Shown here: positions 25,131 to 38,100 of the stretch, piece by piece | Layout: each line of letters starts with the position of its first letter | Position numbering within the stretch: the stretch's first letter is position 1 | Assembly (NCBI RefSeq): GCF_026230105.1 | Contig: NC_079485.1 | Location: forward strand, 22,983,572 to 23,047,571 | Source of the DNA: Diorhabda sublineata | Lineage: Eukaryota; Arthropoda; Insecta; Coleoptera; Chrysomelidae | Length of the DNA: 64,000 nt | Reading direction: 5' to 3' | Notes under the pieces: generated by a model | Told to the model about the DNA's origin: nothing | What the model saw: the letters and a program-made list of their open reading frames with translations, nothing else | Database searches by the model: none | Program-made: the position numbers and the translations under genes

Positions 25131-26455
25131 TGGGTTCAATTATTTCTCGTCGTCCGGTATTTCGCCATTAGTCGAGACCGCGTGACGCGAAATAACGGGA
25201 AGCACGTGGGGAAACGACAAGCGGCCTACACTGCTACAACAAAAGCGAAAAGCCTTCCTCCAAAGCTCGTGATCGTCTGAATGGTAGGTATGGGGGTGCG
25301 CTACTCATGCGACGCAAATCAACGTTTTAGCTTGAGCTTCATTCAAACATTATCCTCGTTTTATCGGCTATTATCAAATCGTTTTCGTGATTTTTTTCTT
25401 AGTAGCCTTGTCGCGAACGATTCACAAAATTGTTTACCATTTAACGCTCCGGTAATCAATTATTTAAACTACCAAAAATGTTTATTACTCTCTGAAATAT
25501 TTTTTAAAATTGAAAAGAAACACATAAGAGATAACAAAAACAATGACAAACAGTCTGATTTTTTTATCTGACTAATAATAAAATTGTAAAGGAAACAAAT
25601 TTTCACATTATTCAATCAATAACATATTATTTTATCGGTATTTTCAAGCATATTTGTACTAAAGGAAATCAGGATTGGACTCGACTCAATTATTAACTAT
25701 TTATGTAACAATCTTTAAAATATTATAAATTCATTTATATTTGAATATTACTCCTTAAATAATACAAAATCGGTAACATAAAGTTTTGTAATTTAGAAAA
25801 CTAACTTCAGTTAAATAAGTAGCAATTTATCAGTCATTTTTATTTTGGAAATTGTAATAGACATTCACTGAACAAGTAAATATGCAATAAATACATGGCT
25901 AAGCTTCCTAAAGATAAGATAGAAATTAATGTTACAAAATTCAGATCGCGAAAGGGTCGCTAACTAGAACGAATTAATTCCGAGGTTCACAAATCTGACA
26001 TCAAATTTCCAATCACCAATAACTTAACGAACCCTATCGAACAATATAATGTTTCTCGATTTTTTTCTTTACAAAGCTCAAATTCTCACTTCCAGGTATC
26101 CGTTTTCAGTCAATAGAGCTCGTACGATTACTAAGAATGGATTTTTGAATGAATTATTCATTTATGTGAGTGTGCTATTTCGAATACTGCTTCGTTGGAA
26201 GCAATTTAATGAATTTCGATAAATCATGAATGTTTTGTGGCTAATTGAATGATTTCCTCTTCTGTTTCACATTGCGGTATATTGTTTCGAAAAAATATTC
26301 GTGGAGTTAGCGCCTTTATTTAAAAAATAAATCCTAGATCCATACTGTACTTTTGAGATAAATGATTTATTTGACATCCAATCCTTCAAATTTTTGAATA
26401 TTTATTTTACATAACAAAATTCAGAACTGGAAAATTTCTACAAATACTATATATG
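25131..26455. other. Presumed upstream region of the homeobox-like exon
   Basis: 25131-25330 is GC-richer than its surroundings and could hold the 5' untranslated region and promoter. The open frames at 24843-25280 and 25281-25571 (plus) have no recognisable domain and overlap the exon antisense, so I do not call them genes. The rest is featureless AT-rich DNA. Confidence 0.35.
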
Positions 26456-26459
26456 AAGA

Positions 26460-26930
26460 ACATTTCACATGAACAGAGATCTTACAAAAAAGCAAAGATC
26501 CAGGTGACAAAGGCAACTATGATATCGGACTTTTAAGGGATATCGCCCAAAGACATAACCAAATGTCAATTAAGAATCTATAAAGCCTTTATAAGACCTG
26601 TCATGGTATACTTTAGAGAATCCTACGAAGAACAAGATATAAAACTACCAGAGAAACAACGACATAAGACAAATTTGCGAAGTTAAAGATGTTGTTAAAT
26701 TGGTCAGAGGTAGACGAACTAATTGGAGAGATCATGAAGATAGAAATGTTGATAGTCAAAATTGTAAAAGTATTTTGAACAATCAAAGGAAAACCTCAAG
26801 GCAGATCAGCAAAGAGTTGATACGGAAGCTGGACCTCAGCATCCCAGGAAAGAGGTCGACTCGTTTGGAGAAAATGGAACAATATCATAAAAAAGGAGGA
26901 GATAGAATATTTTATATTTTTCTCTGCTAA
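26460..26930 (+). pseudogene. LINE 3'-terminal remnant
   Basis: Broken frames read YKTCHGIL (decayed IRPVMTYG-type block), then VRGRRTNWRDHEDRNVDSQNCKSILN...GKPQGR and ASQERGRLVWRKWN. This matches the C-terminal W-x-GHVxRMxxxR...GRR-x-GRPxxRW segment found after reverse transcriptase in several insect LINE families. It probably belongs with the 8.6-9.5 kb type. Confidence 0.5.
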
Positions 26931-28545
26931 TTAGTTCTTATTTTCATATTGAAGGGAACACGAGAACGTGTTTTTGCATGAATATAATTCCGAAGTTTTG
27001 GCAGAATTTTGATATTTATCATTATCAAAATTTAGAGTCAAATTTAAAGACACAACCAGTATATTGGAATTAATATTTAATGTTTAAACCATAAACTTAA
27101 GTTGAAATGACAGAAAGCTTCAGTTAAATCGTTAAAGAAATGCTTTTTATTTCAGGTACAGATGTACTTTCAAGTGCCTATTTTTGGAAATAGCTATATG
27201 TTGTACACAAAAGACATAAAAAGTTGCTTTTTAGTTTATTTTATTTAACTAAATTTTTTTAAACACTGATGAACGGAACCAACCACACACCAAAATTTGG
27301 TTTTAGGCAATACATATCACATACAACACATATCAATGAGATAACTAACAGATAATCGATGTTAAAAACTTTAAAGCTTGGTTTATACAGCCAAAATTTA
27401 AACTAAATCAAAGCAAAAACATTAAACTAAACTTTCTTGTTGTTAATTTTTTAGTTTATGGATTAAATTAAAAATAATTGTAAATTACTGGTAAACCATT
27501 TGTTATACAAATGTGGAAAGCTCCTGACACTGAATCATTATTGCATCGTCTAAAGGACATTGCTAACTATCAGACATTACTTTTTCCTATTTATTTTATA
27601 TCAGTTTTAAAAATAAAAAACCACAGCGGAAAGCGACGCAATAACGCGAATAATATTTCCATAACCAAAGAACAAGGATGTTGTAAACAAAGCAATACCA
27701 CAAATACAAACTAAACTAACGTAATCTGTGCTCGGAACCTCACAAAATTAAGGAATTAACCTAAGAAACTAGTTGGCGAACTTTAACTGTTAATTTTCTG
27801 CATGAATTACAAGTAGCATTTCAGTGTCTTTCAACAAGTGATTTAATTTGTTAGCTTAATGGTAATTTTTAATTTTGGATGCATAAACCATACGTTTCCA
27901 TGTTATTCTCATAAAGCATTCTAAATGGTTTCCACAGTTCGTGATACATTTGTTTTGTGAAATATGATAAGATTTTATGGATTTTAACAACGGCAAATTG
28001 ATTTTTTTGGATTTATCACGAACTATCACATGGGCATGAATATTTCCATGAGTTTATAAATAATAAAGTCGTCAAAACAATACCAAAAATGCAAAAAATG
28101 AGATAAGTATGTCAGTTGACTATATTGTGAGGATATTAAGTCTTACCCCCCTCCCCCCCAGGAATCTCCTTTATTTTAGTCTACCAAGATTACCACATCT
28201 GACTTCTCTAGATTATTACTCAATTCAAATTGTTTATGAGCTATTTGTCGACACATGCTGAACTACGTTTAAGAACAATGGAAGAATGTTATAGGATTGA
28301 TATTCAGACCCTAAAAAAGGTAAGGTAAAATATAGGTGAAGAAACAAATGATCTATTTCTGCCAAGAAGTAAGTGGAGAACATTTCGAGCATCTCCTGTG
28401 GTAGATCAAGTTTCCTAGGATAATTTAGTCAGTCCCTTCAATTTCAAAGAACTAATGTAATATATTATGTTCTGATTATTCGTATCACTTGTTTTATTGA
28501 AAATTTGAAAATTATACATTATTGAGCTTTTCTTTTCAAACACTT
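26931..28545. other. No recognisable feature
   Basis: Nothing supportable. A short polypyrimidine run (CCCCCCTCCCCCCCA) occurs near 28145. Confidence 0.4.
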
Positions 28546-28547
28546 TT

Positions 28548-28720
28548 CAACGAGGTATCGCACCACCCAGTGTTGGATTCAGCCAACGCGGGGCCTGTAG
28601 CAAATTCGGCCAAGGTTTGTCACAGGTTAAGTTTATGGTATTAACCTCAAATGAGAGAATAAAACCGAACATGTACGTGCGTGACAACCCGGAGCGGCGG
28701 TGTAAGTGTAATGATACCAT
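28548..28720. other. GC-rich island of unknown nature
   Basis: About 170 bp (from CGAGGTATCGCACCACCCAG to CGGAGCGGCGGTGTAAGTG) is clearly richer in GC than the AT-rich flanks. A minus-strand frame runs through it (RRSGLSRTYMF...RWLNPTLGGAIPR) but matches no family I recognise. It may be a fragment of a mobile element or SINE. Confidence 0.3.
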
Positions 28721-29700
28721 TTTTTGAAATAAACCCATTTTTTTACTGTTACGAATCAAGTTGGTTGACTTTTTAAACTTTGGGTAATAAAATAATTCAG
28801 ACGTATATAATTTCAAATATTTATTACATATAATCAAAGTTACATACGAACAACCAAATTCAAATATATTTTGGTGTTAATAAATGACATTCATGACACT
28901 CGAGAAGAGCTATTTGAACCAATTTGCCTAGGATCTATTGGCTGATTGGGGTTAAACCATGAGAACTGGCAAGAAACGCCACGGGATGACAATCCTTGGT
29001 GTTACAATATGGTGGAATGTAAACTGATGCAACTGAAATATCATGCTAGACTATCAGAGTTAATCAAACATACAACCTTATTCTGCAAAGTTTTTAATAT
29101 TGTCTTTTGGTATTCAAATGATAACTATTATAGTTCCTAATATATCTATAGGTATATACATGCCTTATGGCACGCAAGATATTTTACGCTTATCTTTTTT
29201 TTTCTAACTGTTTATCCAAGACAGACGTTGATGCGCGGGATCCTTAGCATTTGCTACTCTTGTTATTTAAAAAATAGTGGGTAGCTGTCAAGGTGGTAGT
29301 AAAAAGAATGATAATTTTTTGTATGTTACAAAACACCCCGGTTAAAATAAAAATTGACGCGTTCGAGGATTTTTTATCTTTGTCTAAAATAATGGAGATT
29401 CCTAGGGGGGTAAAACTTATCCGTACCTTATAATTATTCTTCTCAATGTTGTATTGATACCTTTCTAAATGTTTCTTCATATTTTCAATTTTCTGTTGGG
29501 ACAGTTAAGAAGACACAAACTTAATGGAGTTTTGAAAAAATCACTTAGCTACAGAACAGGCTCTGTGAATACAAAAAAACAAAGAAGCATAAGAAAAACC
29601 ACCAATCGAAAACGAACTGAAAATGTAGTTTAATTAAAATACAATGGCGATAAAAATATTGCTTAAAAACAAATTAACCTAGTGGACTATAAAGCTTCTC
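28721..29700. other. No recognisable feature
   Basis: The frames at 28946-29140 (plus) and 29244-29480 (minus) have no recognisable domain. Confidence 0.35.
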
Positions 29701-29734
29701 AATGTGCTTCTATCAGATACTCTTCAATCACCAT

Positions 29735-29812
29735 CAATTAATTGATCAATTGTTTCAGACACGATCAATTAATAATCAATGAGACAGATAGTCAATTTAA
29801 TTGATCATCTCG
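29735..29812. promoter_or_regulatory. Cluster of ATTA/TGATCAATTA-type sites
   Basis: Within about 75 bp there are repeated overlapping words: ATCAATTAATTGATCAATTG, then GATCAATTAATAATCAAT, then TTTAATTGATCAT. Homeodomain proteins bind TAAT cores, so this could be a regulatory site cluster. In DNA this AT-rich it could also be chance. Function is inferred. Confidence 0.25.
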
Positions 29813-30850
29813 GGGGCACTTTAGTTGCATTGGCTTCAGTGACGTTGCTAAGGAAAATTGCAATACCTTGTGTAAATTCAATATAAACGCCAACAGTCTC
29901 ATTACCGACATATTTTTACCCATACATGACAGTTATGAAATGATGATTTAGTATTTTAGATTTCGATTTACACGAGAAACTGTGGATCTCACGATACACA
30001 ACTACTGTTTATGGTAGGCTTTTCACCTCGATAATGCTGTTTTTGGTAGATAAAAAGGTAGTAAAAGCGCGTACGATTCAGATGTATTTTGATAATACCT
30101 AAAAAATAAATCCCAATAAATGTAATTTTCATTAATAGCATTCATTGGTTACTAGTTATTTTCAAATAAACTTCTCCAGACACAATTTTTATTATTCTAT
30201 TAATTTTAGTAATTGATAAAATCATTTGTACCTATCATCTCTGAAGAGGTTATGTAATCACTGATGGTTCGTTTGGCCTGAAGGATATTGCAAGGAAAAT
30301 TAGAGGTAAATTTTGATTTAATAATAAGAGATAATTTTCAATGTTAATTTCTTCTCAATAACTCGTATTCGAGGATGGTTTTCGAAAGGAGTAGGTATGA
30401 AAAATAAAAAAAATAAATATTTGTTACAACAAAACATTTTATTGAAGAAACTTGTGTATCATACACGTTTAACTACTCGAAAATGTTGTTTTTCAATATA
30501 ACAGTCACTATAAAGTAAATGAAAATACAAATTACACAATTGAATAAATTCTGATTAGTTTACTTGTGTACTCGAAAATTTTTGATTAATCAGTCAAATA
30601 GTAAAAAAATATGATACAAAGTAAGTATGTTCCAAATGTATTTTTATGGTTTTATTCATAAAGGAAAATTCATAAATGGACGAAGGCTTGCATTTTCACA
30701 TTTAAAGTTACAAAATCATACAAATATTAAACTAATAAGTTCAAATTTTTGGTAGCAACTATTAGTTCCCTATATTACATACAATCTATGAAAAATATAT
30801 ATAAATATTTACATAATATGAAGGATTTTGTAAACATCTACAAAAAAATT
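29813..30850. other. No recognisable feature
   Basis: AT-rich DNA. Nothing supportable was seen. Confidence 0.4.
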
Positions 30851-30857
30851 AGCATTT

Positions 30858-31250
30858 TCATAATGGGAATGTGGCAAAATTAGACACTAAAGTGTACTAA
30901 CTAATATATTCTGAGCTTTCGAATACTTATTTATTCATCATATGGGAATCGATCAGTTAAGAATTGTAGTTTTTTATAAAAACATTAGATTCATTGCCTT
31001 CAAAATTCAATTTTCAAATTGACACTTGATCGAAACATTAAGCTTATTGATTCTAATTGACTCCTATCAAGCGTCAATTTGAAAATTGAATTTGGAAGTT
31101 GATGAATCTAATGTTTTTTCTAAATAATACAATTCTTAACTAATTGATTCCCATATGATGAATAAACAAGTATTCGAAAGCTCGAATATATTAGAGTTAG
31201 TACACTTTATGTTTAATTTTGCCACATTCCCGCTACGAAAACGTTTATAT
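30858..31250. repeat. Large palindrome made of two inverted repeat-B ends
   Basis: The left arm (GGGAATGTGGCAAAATTAGACACTAAAG...) and the right arm (...CACTTTATGTTTAATTTTGCCACATTCCC) are inverted copies of about 180 bp each, meeting near 31055. The right arm carries the same word order (AAGTATTCGAAAGCTCG, then GCCAC-TTCCC end) as the 3' ends beside the Penelope-like fragment at 1.85-2.04 kb. It could form a long hairpin. Confidence 0.9.
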
Positions 31251-31584
31251 TATATATATTATGTAAATCGACTTTACTTAACAAGTCTGTAAATCATGTT
31301 AATATTTATCATACTATTGGAAAAAAAGACACTACCATTATTTTCACCTCAAATATCAAAATCTTCGTCGCATTTAACCAAGACAGCAGCATTGGCTTCC
31401 AATTTAAAATATATCAATTAGATGATGCTACAATCTGTATAAATAATCCTTATTAAGCGGATAAGCAATAGAGAAAAGAATCTTAAATCGAGACAATGTA
31501 CTATTTGTTTATATTCTCCATAAATAAAATCGCGTATGAGCTAATTGAAACAATCTTCATAAAAAATGCAATATATGTAAACCA

Positions 31585-31935
31585 TACAGGGTGTATCACA
31601 ATAACCTCCCATTATAAACTGATCTTCCTAAAACCCTAAACATTTTAAAAAAATTGTTTCAAAAATATCTTTTGAAGTGACACATCCTGTATGTAAGAAT
31701 TCGACGCGTCTGAAAGAAATGTTGACACTAACATGAGCAGCAGCCACAAAATGAAACCGTTAACAATGCAGTGTAACACTGACTAGTAATCACCACCCGA
31801 CAGGGTGTTCCAGTCTACACTGAAAAACTGGGTGCTTCTTTAAAAAATACCACAATTGAAGCGCCGCCTGCCGCTCGTGTGAGGCTGTCTCCCAAAAATC
31901 TCAGACTTTCGGCAGTCGCCAAGTTGAATTGATAC
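31585..31935. other. Unclassified, possibly mobile-element-derived
   Basis: It starts ACAGGGTGTATCACAATAACC, and a second ACAGGGTGTTCCAG occurs near 31802. Such words are common at ends of insect mobile elements. The segment is somewhat GC-richer than its flanks (for example GCGCCGCCTGCCGCTCGTG). No coding motif was seen. Confidence 0.3.
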
Positions 31936-32069
31936 AAAGTATTATATTTTTTAAAGAAACTCCATTAGATTATTTGAAAAATTACTAAGAAAACTCTAAA
32001 ACCTGTCTTGTCTACGATACAGATTTCGTACCGACATAACAAAGTAGTTAAATTGTAATATACAGTTTG

Positions 32070-32075
32070 TTTATT
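32070..32075 (-). terminator. Candidate polyadenylation signal of vig2
   Basis: AATAAA on the minus strand about 75 bases after the vig2 stop codon. Position fits a short 3' untranslated region, but this is a common word in AT-rich DNA. Confidence 0.45.
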
Positions 32076-32150
32076 GTGATGATAGTCGTCCCATAGTAAA
32101 TCACTAGATAGCTGATAACAACTATTGGTCGACTCTTTTTGGGCCGACAT

Positions 32151-35100
32151 TTAACCGAGAGAGGGGAAGTCACGTTCATCGTCAACTTTTGGGGCTTGAC
32201 GAGCCTCGTTCCTGTCATCCTGCAAAAAAACATTTGATTGAACGTCTGCAAAAATTGAATGATGATTATCACAATTTGTAGGTTGTTTTGAAGTTGCGTA
32301 AATATAAAAATATTTTTCTTACACTGCAAAGGTTAGATACACAATTAAAACTAACCTGAACATCATTATGGTAACGTCTCTCTGGCCGTTCGCCTCCTTC
32401 TTTTCCTTCTCTACCATCTCTGCCATCTCTTCCATCCCTACCATCTCTTCCACCTCTATTGCCACCTCTATTTCCACCTCTTGGACCTCCAGATCTTTGT
32501 CCTCTTCCGCGTCCTCCTCCTCTGCGTACACTGTCATTAAACTGAATGTCAATTTCCAATAAATGTTTTTGTCGCCCAACACGTTGTGGATATTCAGAAG
32601 CATCATATTCCTCGTCGTCAGTTTCCTGAATGTAAAAAAATCTATATAATAATACTTGTAAATTTCTCAAATAATAAATGTATATAATGGACAACTTTTA
32701 CTACTAACTAGATTAAGTAATGAAACTTAAAATTATTTTATTTTACCTCATCTTTTTCTTTTTTCCTAAGTTCAAACATCTTTTTCCATTGACTTGGGTC
32801 TTCTCCTTCTCCAGCTTTCCTAATATTGAATTGAGGCTTAACACGACCTGCACGTTGAGCTTTCCATTCGTCTAGTGTTAATTCTTTAGGTTCCTCTTCT
32901 ACTGGAGTTGGTTCCACTTCGACTTCCTCTCTGTAACCATTCAATATTATAACAATATTGAAATTTATTCACAAAACATTAAAATGAAAGAAAACATCAA
33001 ACTTGAGCTTATTACTAAATTACAAAGAGAAAGAATTTTCAAGATTTCAAAAGTTATGATGATACTGAATTACAGTAGGGCGTCGGTAATTCGGACTCCA
33101 ATGGGTCGTTAGTCTTTTGGTTTATTTTCGTGTAGTAGGTATAGTGTTAATCTTGCACGCTCGCTAACATCATGGCGCCACCACGTAAATATTGAACATT
33201 ATCATTAAAAGACAAATTGCGGATTATAGAAATGTTGGATAAAGGTGACAGCTACTCTGTCATTGCTCGGAAGTTTGGTATAGGCAGGTCAACTGTAGGC
33301 GACATAAAGAAAAACAAAGACAAAACCTTGAAGTTTTTTAGCCTGACAGAACGTGGTCCCGGTGTACGAAAAAATTGGAAAATCCTGTTTTAGATGATGT
33401 CTTATTTATGCAACAAAAGGGATTGTATGTTCCTGTTAAGTAGTAATATGATTTGTGAGAAAGCTCGTATTTTTCATCGCCAAATTACAAACTCCCAATA
33501 TCGTTATTGCTTGATAACTGTCCTAGGCATCCATCAGCAGATGAACTTGTCTCCGCAGACGGTAAAATTTTTTTAATGTTCCTGTCACTTAATACCGCGG
33601 CGTCTATACAACCAATGGATCAGAACGTTACACAAAATGTGAAGTTAAATCACTGCAAATCACTTTTGGTTAACTGTCTTGCATGTTTTGAGGACCTCAT
33701 GGAGTCATTAAAATCGATAATCTTAAAGGACGCATTTTTTCTTTTGGCTAATTGCTGGACCAATGTTAAGGCATCGCTAATTAACAAATCATGGAAGAAT
33801 TTGCACCCTGAATTTCTCACTCACGAACCAGAAGATAATGTGCCTTTAGCTCAGCTGTTAATATGTTAAGGGAACCCAATAATCATATAAGTGAGGCAGA
33901 AACTCAAGAATGGGCTGCTGGTGATGCCAAAGCGAGTTGCAAAGATATGACGTGTTAACTGATGAGGAGATTGTGATGTGCGAGTAGAAGCTTTAAACAT
34001 TGTTTTAAAATGGGCTGAAGATTACGAATTTGGTAGCCACAAAGAAATGTTTCTCCGTTGAGTTAGAGACTGGGCTTTTGAAATGAATTGCGAAAATTTT
34101 AAACAGAACAGTATTACAGACTTTTTCAAGAAGAATTAACTTATGTTTCATTTTAAATTACTGTTCTTCTTACATAATTGTAATTTTGAACATTTTTGTC
34201 TTTATGCTTTAATGTATAGAATTGATTAAAGAAACTAGAGTTAAGCATGTGTTTTATTACTAATAAATATGACATACTATAATCCGGACGCCGCGATAAT
34301 TTGGAAAGGGTCTTGTTTTTGTCTCTCCAGATTACAGAGTCCTTTGTGTACTTACTTCTTTTCAGTTTCCACAGGATCTACTTTTACTTCGTCTCCCCAG
34401 CTTTCATTAGCGTCATTAGTGGGCCTAGATTCTTCCCTTAAAATTAAAAAGGTTGTACATAAACAATGTTAAACAAAAATTACAACTCACTCAATAACAT
34501 CCTTATGAGATCCCCAATTGTGAGCTCCAGCTCCGTCACGCTTGTCTACCGGCTTAACTCCTCTGTAACCATGGCTGCATTCAGTATTTGCATTGATATT
34601 ACCAAACTCTGTTTTGTTTTTAATATCCAGCTCAAATTGGCAAGTTGTTTACTTTTAATATAAAAAAATACGTTCGAACTATTTTGAATGAATTATGTTC
34701 AATTGATAGATTTCATTGGGAGAATTGTACAGACCTCATTAAAATTCCTTTCATAAAATTTCACGTTAAAAGTAAAGATCGGATATCAATTGGATAGTCC
34801 ATATCTGGACTGTTGAAATTATTTAGAGGCAACATCAAAAATACTATATTTGATATTGTTAACAAAAAATTAGTATCACAATTTTTTAACATCCATTACC
34901 TCTGTGATGAAGGAACTCATAGGTTTAATTTGGATAAGTAAAAAACTTGCCACCTTACTTGTAGCTGTGTAAGCAGAAAACATACATAAACAAATGAAAA
35001 ATAATCTTCATGCAGAATCAAGTATTTGAGAAATAGAAAATTTTAAAACTATAGTTTTTCATTTTTATATCCCAACTGTTGCTAGTTATTTCAACCAGAA

Positions 35101-38100
35101 TGATATACTGCTTTAGAAATGAAACAAGTTTTTTTTGGTTTCTGACCAAAATAATTGTATTATGGATGAGTGACTATCAACAGGAAGACAGAAAAAAGTT
35201 CATTAATTGCCTTGTAACAAACGCTTTCGTTAGAAAACAAACATATGCATTTATTAAATTGATATGCTTCCATTTTTCCCATTCCATTCCAGACTTATAT
35301 CTGAAATACTTTCAACAAAATACACTACCACAATTCTCAATTATATATGCTGAAAATTAGCAATAAATAAAACCAAGCTTTTAGGATTCTTTACACAGGA
35401 TTAGGATTATTAATCTAATATAAAAAATTAAAAAACCTCTTGATATTAAAGGAAAAGGTATTTTATGAAATAATATTTGAATTTATCTTTTTCCTAAAAT
35501 GGCCTGATTTGGATGAAAATATAATCACATTTACTATAAAATTACTGAGAATAGGTTTCTCGTGAGAAAATCAAACTAGTTTTTCTACATTAAAAACATG
35601 TCGTTGCCAAAAGATTATTTTAATTATAGCCAATCTGTTTCTAGAATTAAATTTAATTAAAACTTACGTCTTATCCGATCCACTTTGCCTGTCAAATTCT
35701 CTTTTGCCTCTTCTTTCTACATCAGTATTTCTTTTTGGACCACGTGTACCACCTGGTTTATTTCCTATAGCGCGCGATTCACGTCGATCTCCTCGGTCAC
35801 GGTTGCGATTTTCGAAGTTGTCTCCTCCAGTTGCCGGATCTTTCCTAGTCCTGTCATCACGGTCCCTTTGAACAGGACAAAAATTAAAAATGATTCAAAA
35901 ACCTGATTCAACTTGAAAAATAACATGATACCTCAGTAAAAATGTTCCAATTAAAATAGAGGGTACTTTCATAATTGACATTTCAATTCTCAAAAAACTA
36001 CTTTGACGAACTCACTTCCTAGGAATCCCTGTACATTGCATTCTATATTAATGTTTAATCTCATTTTTAAAGGAGTTGAAAGACCTTTATATGTTGCTGT
36101 TATACATCAAAATTGTTGAGAGTCTCAACCTTAGTTTCTAACAATGCTCATCATCACAAGTGAAAAGGAAAATAGAAAGTATGACTTATGTTAACATCAA
36201 AACTGTCTCTTACAATTTGCTTTTAGAGTTTCTCAAATAATTTGAAATACTAAATAAAAACTATAAGCAAATTATGCAGATATTAGAGTCATCTAATTTT
36301 TTATACTAAAGAGTTATTTATATAAATTAAACTATAGGTTTTAGAGTAAATTTATTCTATACCAATTAAAAAAACAACATAAAAGCAGAAAACAATTTTT
36401 ACACAACTATACCTAATTATTTATCCAAATTTATTACATCACCTTCAAAATAGAACTGTTTGACCACAATATGTTTTCTATCATCTGAAATAGGTATTCC
36501 TAACTGGTAATGATATAAGAAAATTGATGGGTGAAGAGGAAAATCCAGTGGTTAGTAATTATTTCTTTTCATGCCACATCATAGGTCATTCTCAAAGAAC
36601 AAACATTTTAGTGTCTCAAAGCCAAGTCTCAGATATTTCAAACAGAAACTTGGCCAGGTTACTATGTCCAATTTTAACACAAATTTTCAATCACTCCATT
36701 TCCTTTACTTAAATGTTTATACTGACTACAGATCACACTTAATTTGAATGGTAAAAATAATGTATTGTTAAATTGAACAAAAAACTTACAATTTATAATC
36801 AACAGCTACAATGAACAAAACAATGATAAGGTATTAAGTTGCAAAAGAAGTAAAAATTTTGTAATATTAATAGAAACACACTACATGTTAATTAAATAGA
36901 AGTAGATTTTTGAAATACCTGTGTTAATATTTTGCTTCATAAACATGTGAAAAACCACTGGGCAGAAGAGAAGATTATGAAAAATTCAAAAAATAAGGAA
37001 GCTTAAGAAAAGGGAATGATGTATTCTTCGGAATTATAAACACATTCCTTCTAAACTTGCACAAATTGATGGAAATAATCAGCAATTTGAATTTTAAATT
37101 GTGTGGCTAACAATAACAAATTAAAATTTGCATGTATAGGACAATAATTGCAACAAACTGTTGAAAGAATATGTAGGGTGTTTTTATTCAAATTCAAACT
37201 GTAAAGTTGTTAACACCAATTTATTAAAGATTAGACACTATACCATTCAATTCAAGTCGGGAGTTTTTTCATTTCTTTTTATACCTAACACTTTTTTTTC
37301 TTGGTTTTTGCTATACCAAATTTCTTTGGATACAACTACAATCACATTAATCTCTGAACATTTTAACAAAAACAGGTATATTAAGAATGTTTTTGCATGA
37401 AACTAGTGTATCAGGTTAGTCCTTAATCTTACTTGTTTCCTTTACTATATGGCATTATATTACAATGGCGATATACATCCACCTTGAATTGCAGCCTAAT
37501 TTTTTTCTTTTAGGATTTTGTTTTATCTCTCTATATCTGTCAAGGTGACTATTTGTACTACCAAATTTTTCAAAAAAATTGTCTATCAACTTAATTTCTA
37601 CTTCCCCCTTTCTATCTTTCATACACTTTCTACCATCATAAACAGTGACGATAGGTTCAGAATTACTTCCATAGCCACTATATGGTGAGTGTCTTGTTAG
37701 ACATAAACAGGATAGTTTACTCGAACTCTAAAAAGGATGTATTCACTTAACCTCAAGCTAGTTCTGATACTGCTCCATACATTCTTACAATGGTGAGATA
37801 CATCCACCTTGAGTTGCAGCCCACATTTTTTCATCTTTGTTTAATCTCCTTATATACCTCAAGGTGACTATGTTGTAACTGCCTAATTTTTCGGCAAAAT
37901 TGCCTATAAAATGAAGTTACAATTTTCATATATTAGTCAATACTATTAAAACCCCTGTATATTACAATAACAACTTCTCCAAACATTAATTTGATAATTT
38001 AAATAAAATAGTTGATTACCTCATAAGGATAACCTCAAATATATACAATATTGAAGTAAATATCAACAATCAAGATAAAATTACAGTATTAAAAATGTTT

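Noticed and set aside
24843..25571. Two plus-strand open frames opposite and beside the homeobox-like exon
   Set aside because: No recognisable motif. The first is antisense to the better-supported exon, and its length is explained by the higher local GC.
32319..32606. Acidic minus-strand frame overlapping vig2 exon 7, and the Ser-rich plus frame at 32368-32562
   Set aside because: Both are alternative-frame shadows of the RGG/RDG-repeat exon.
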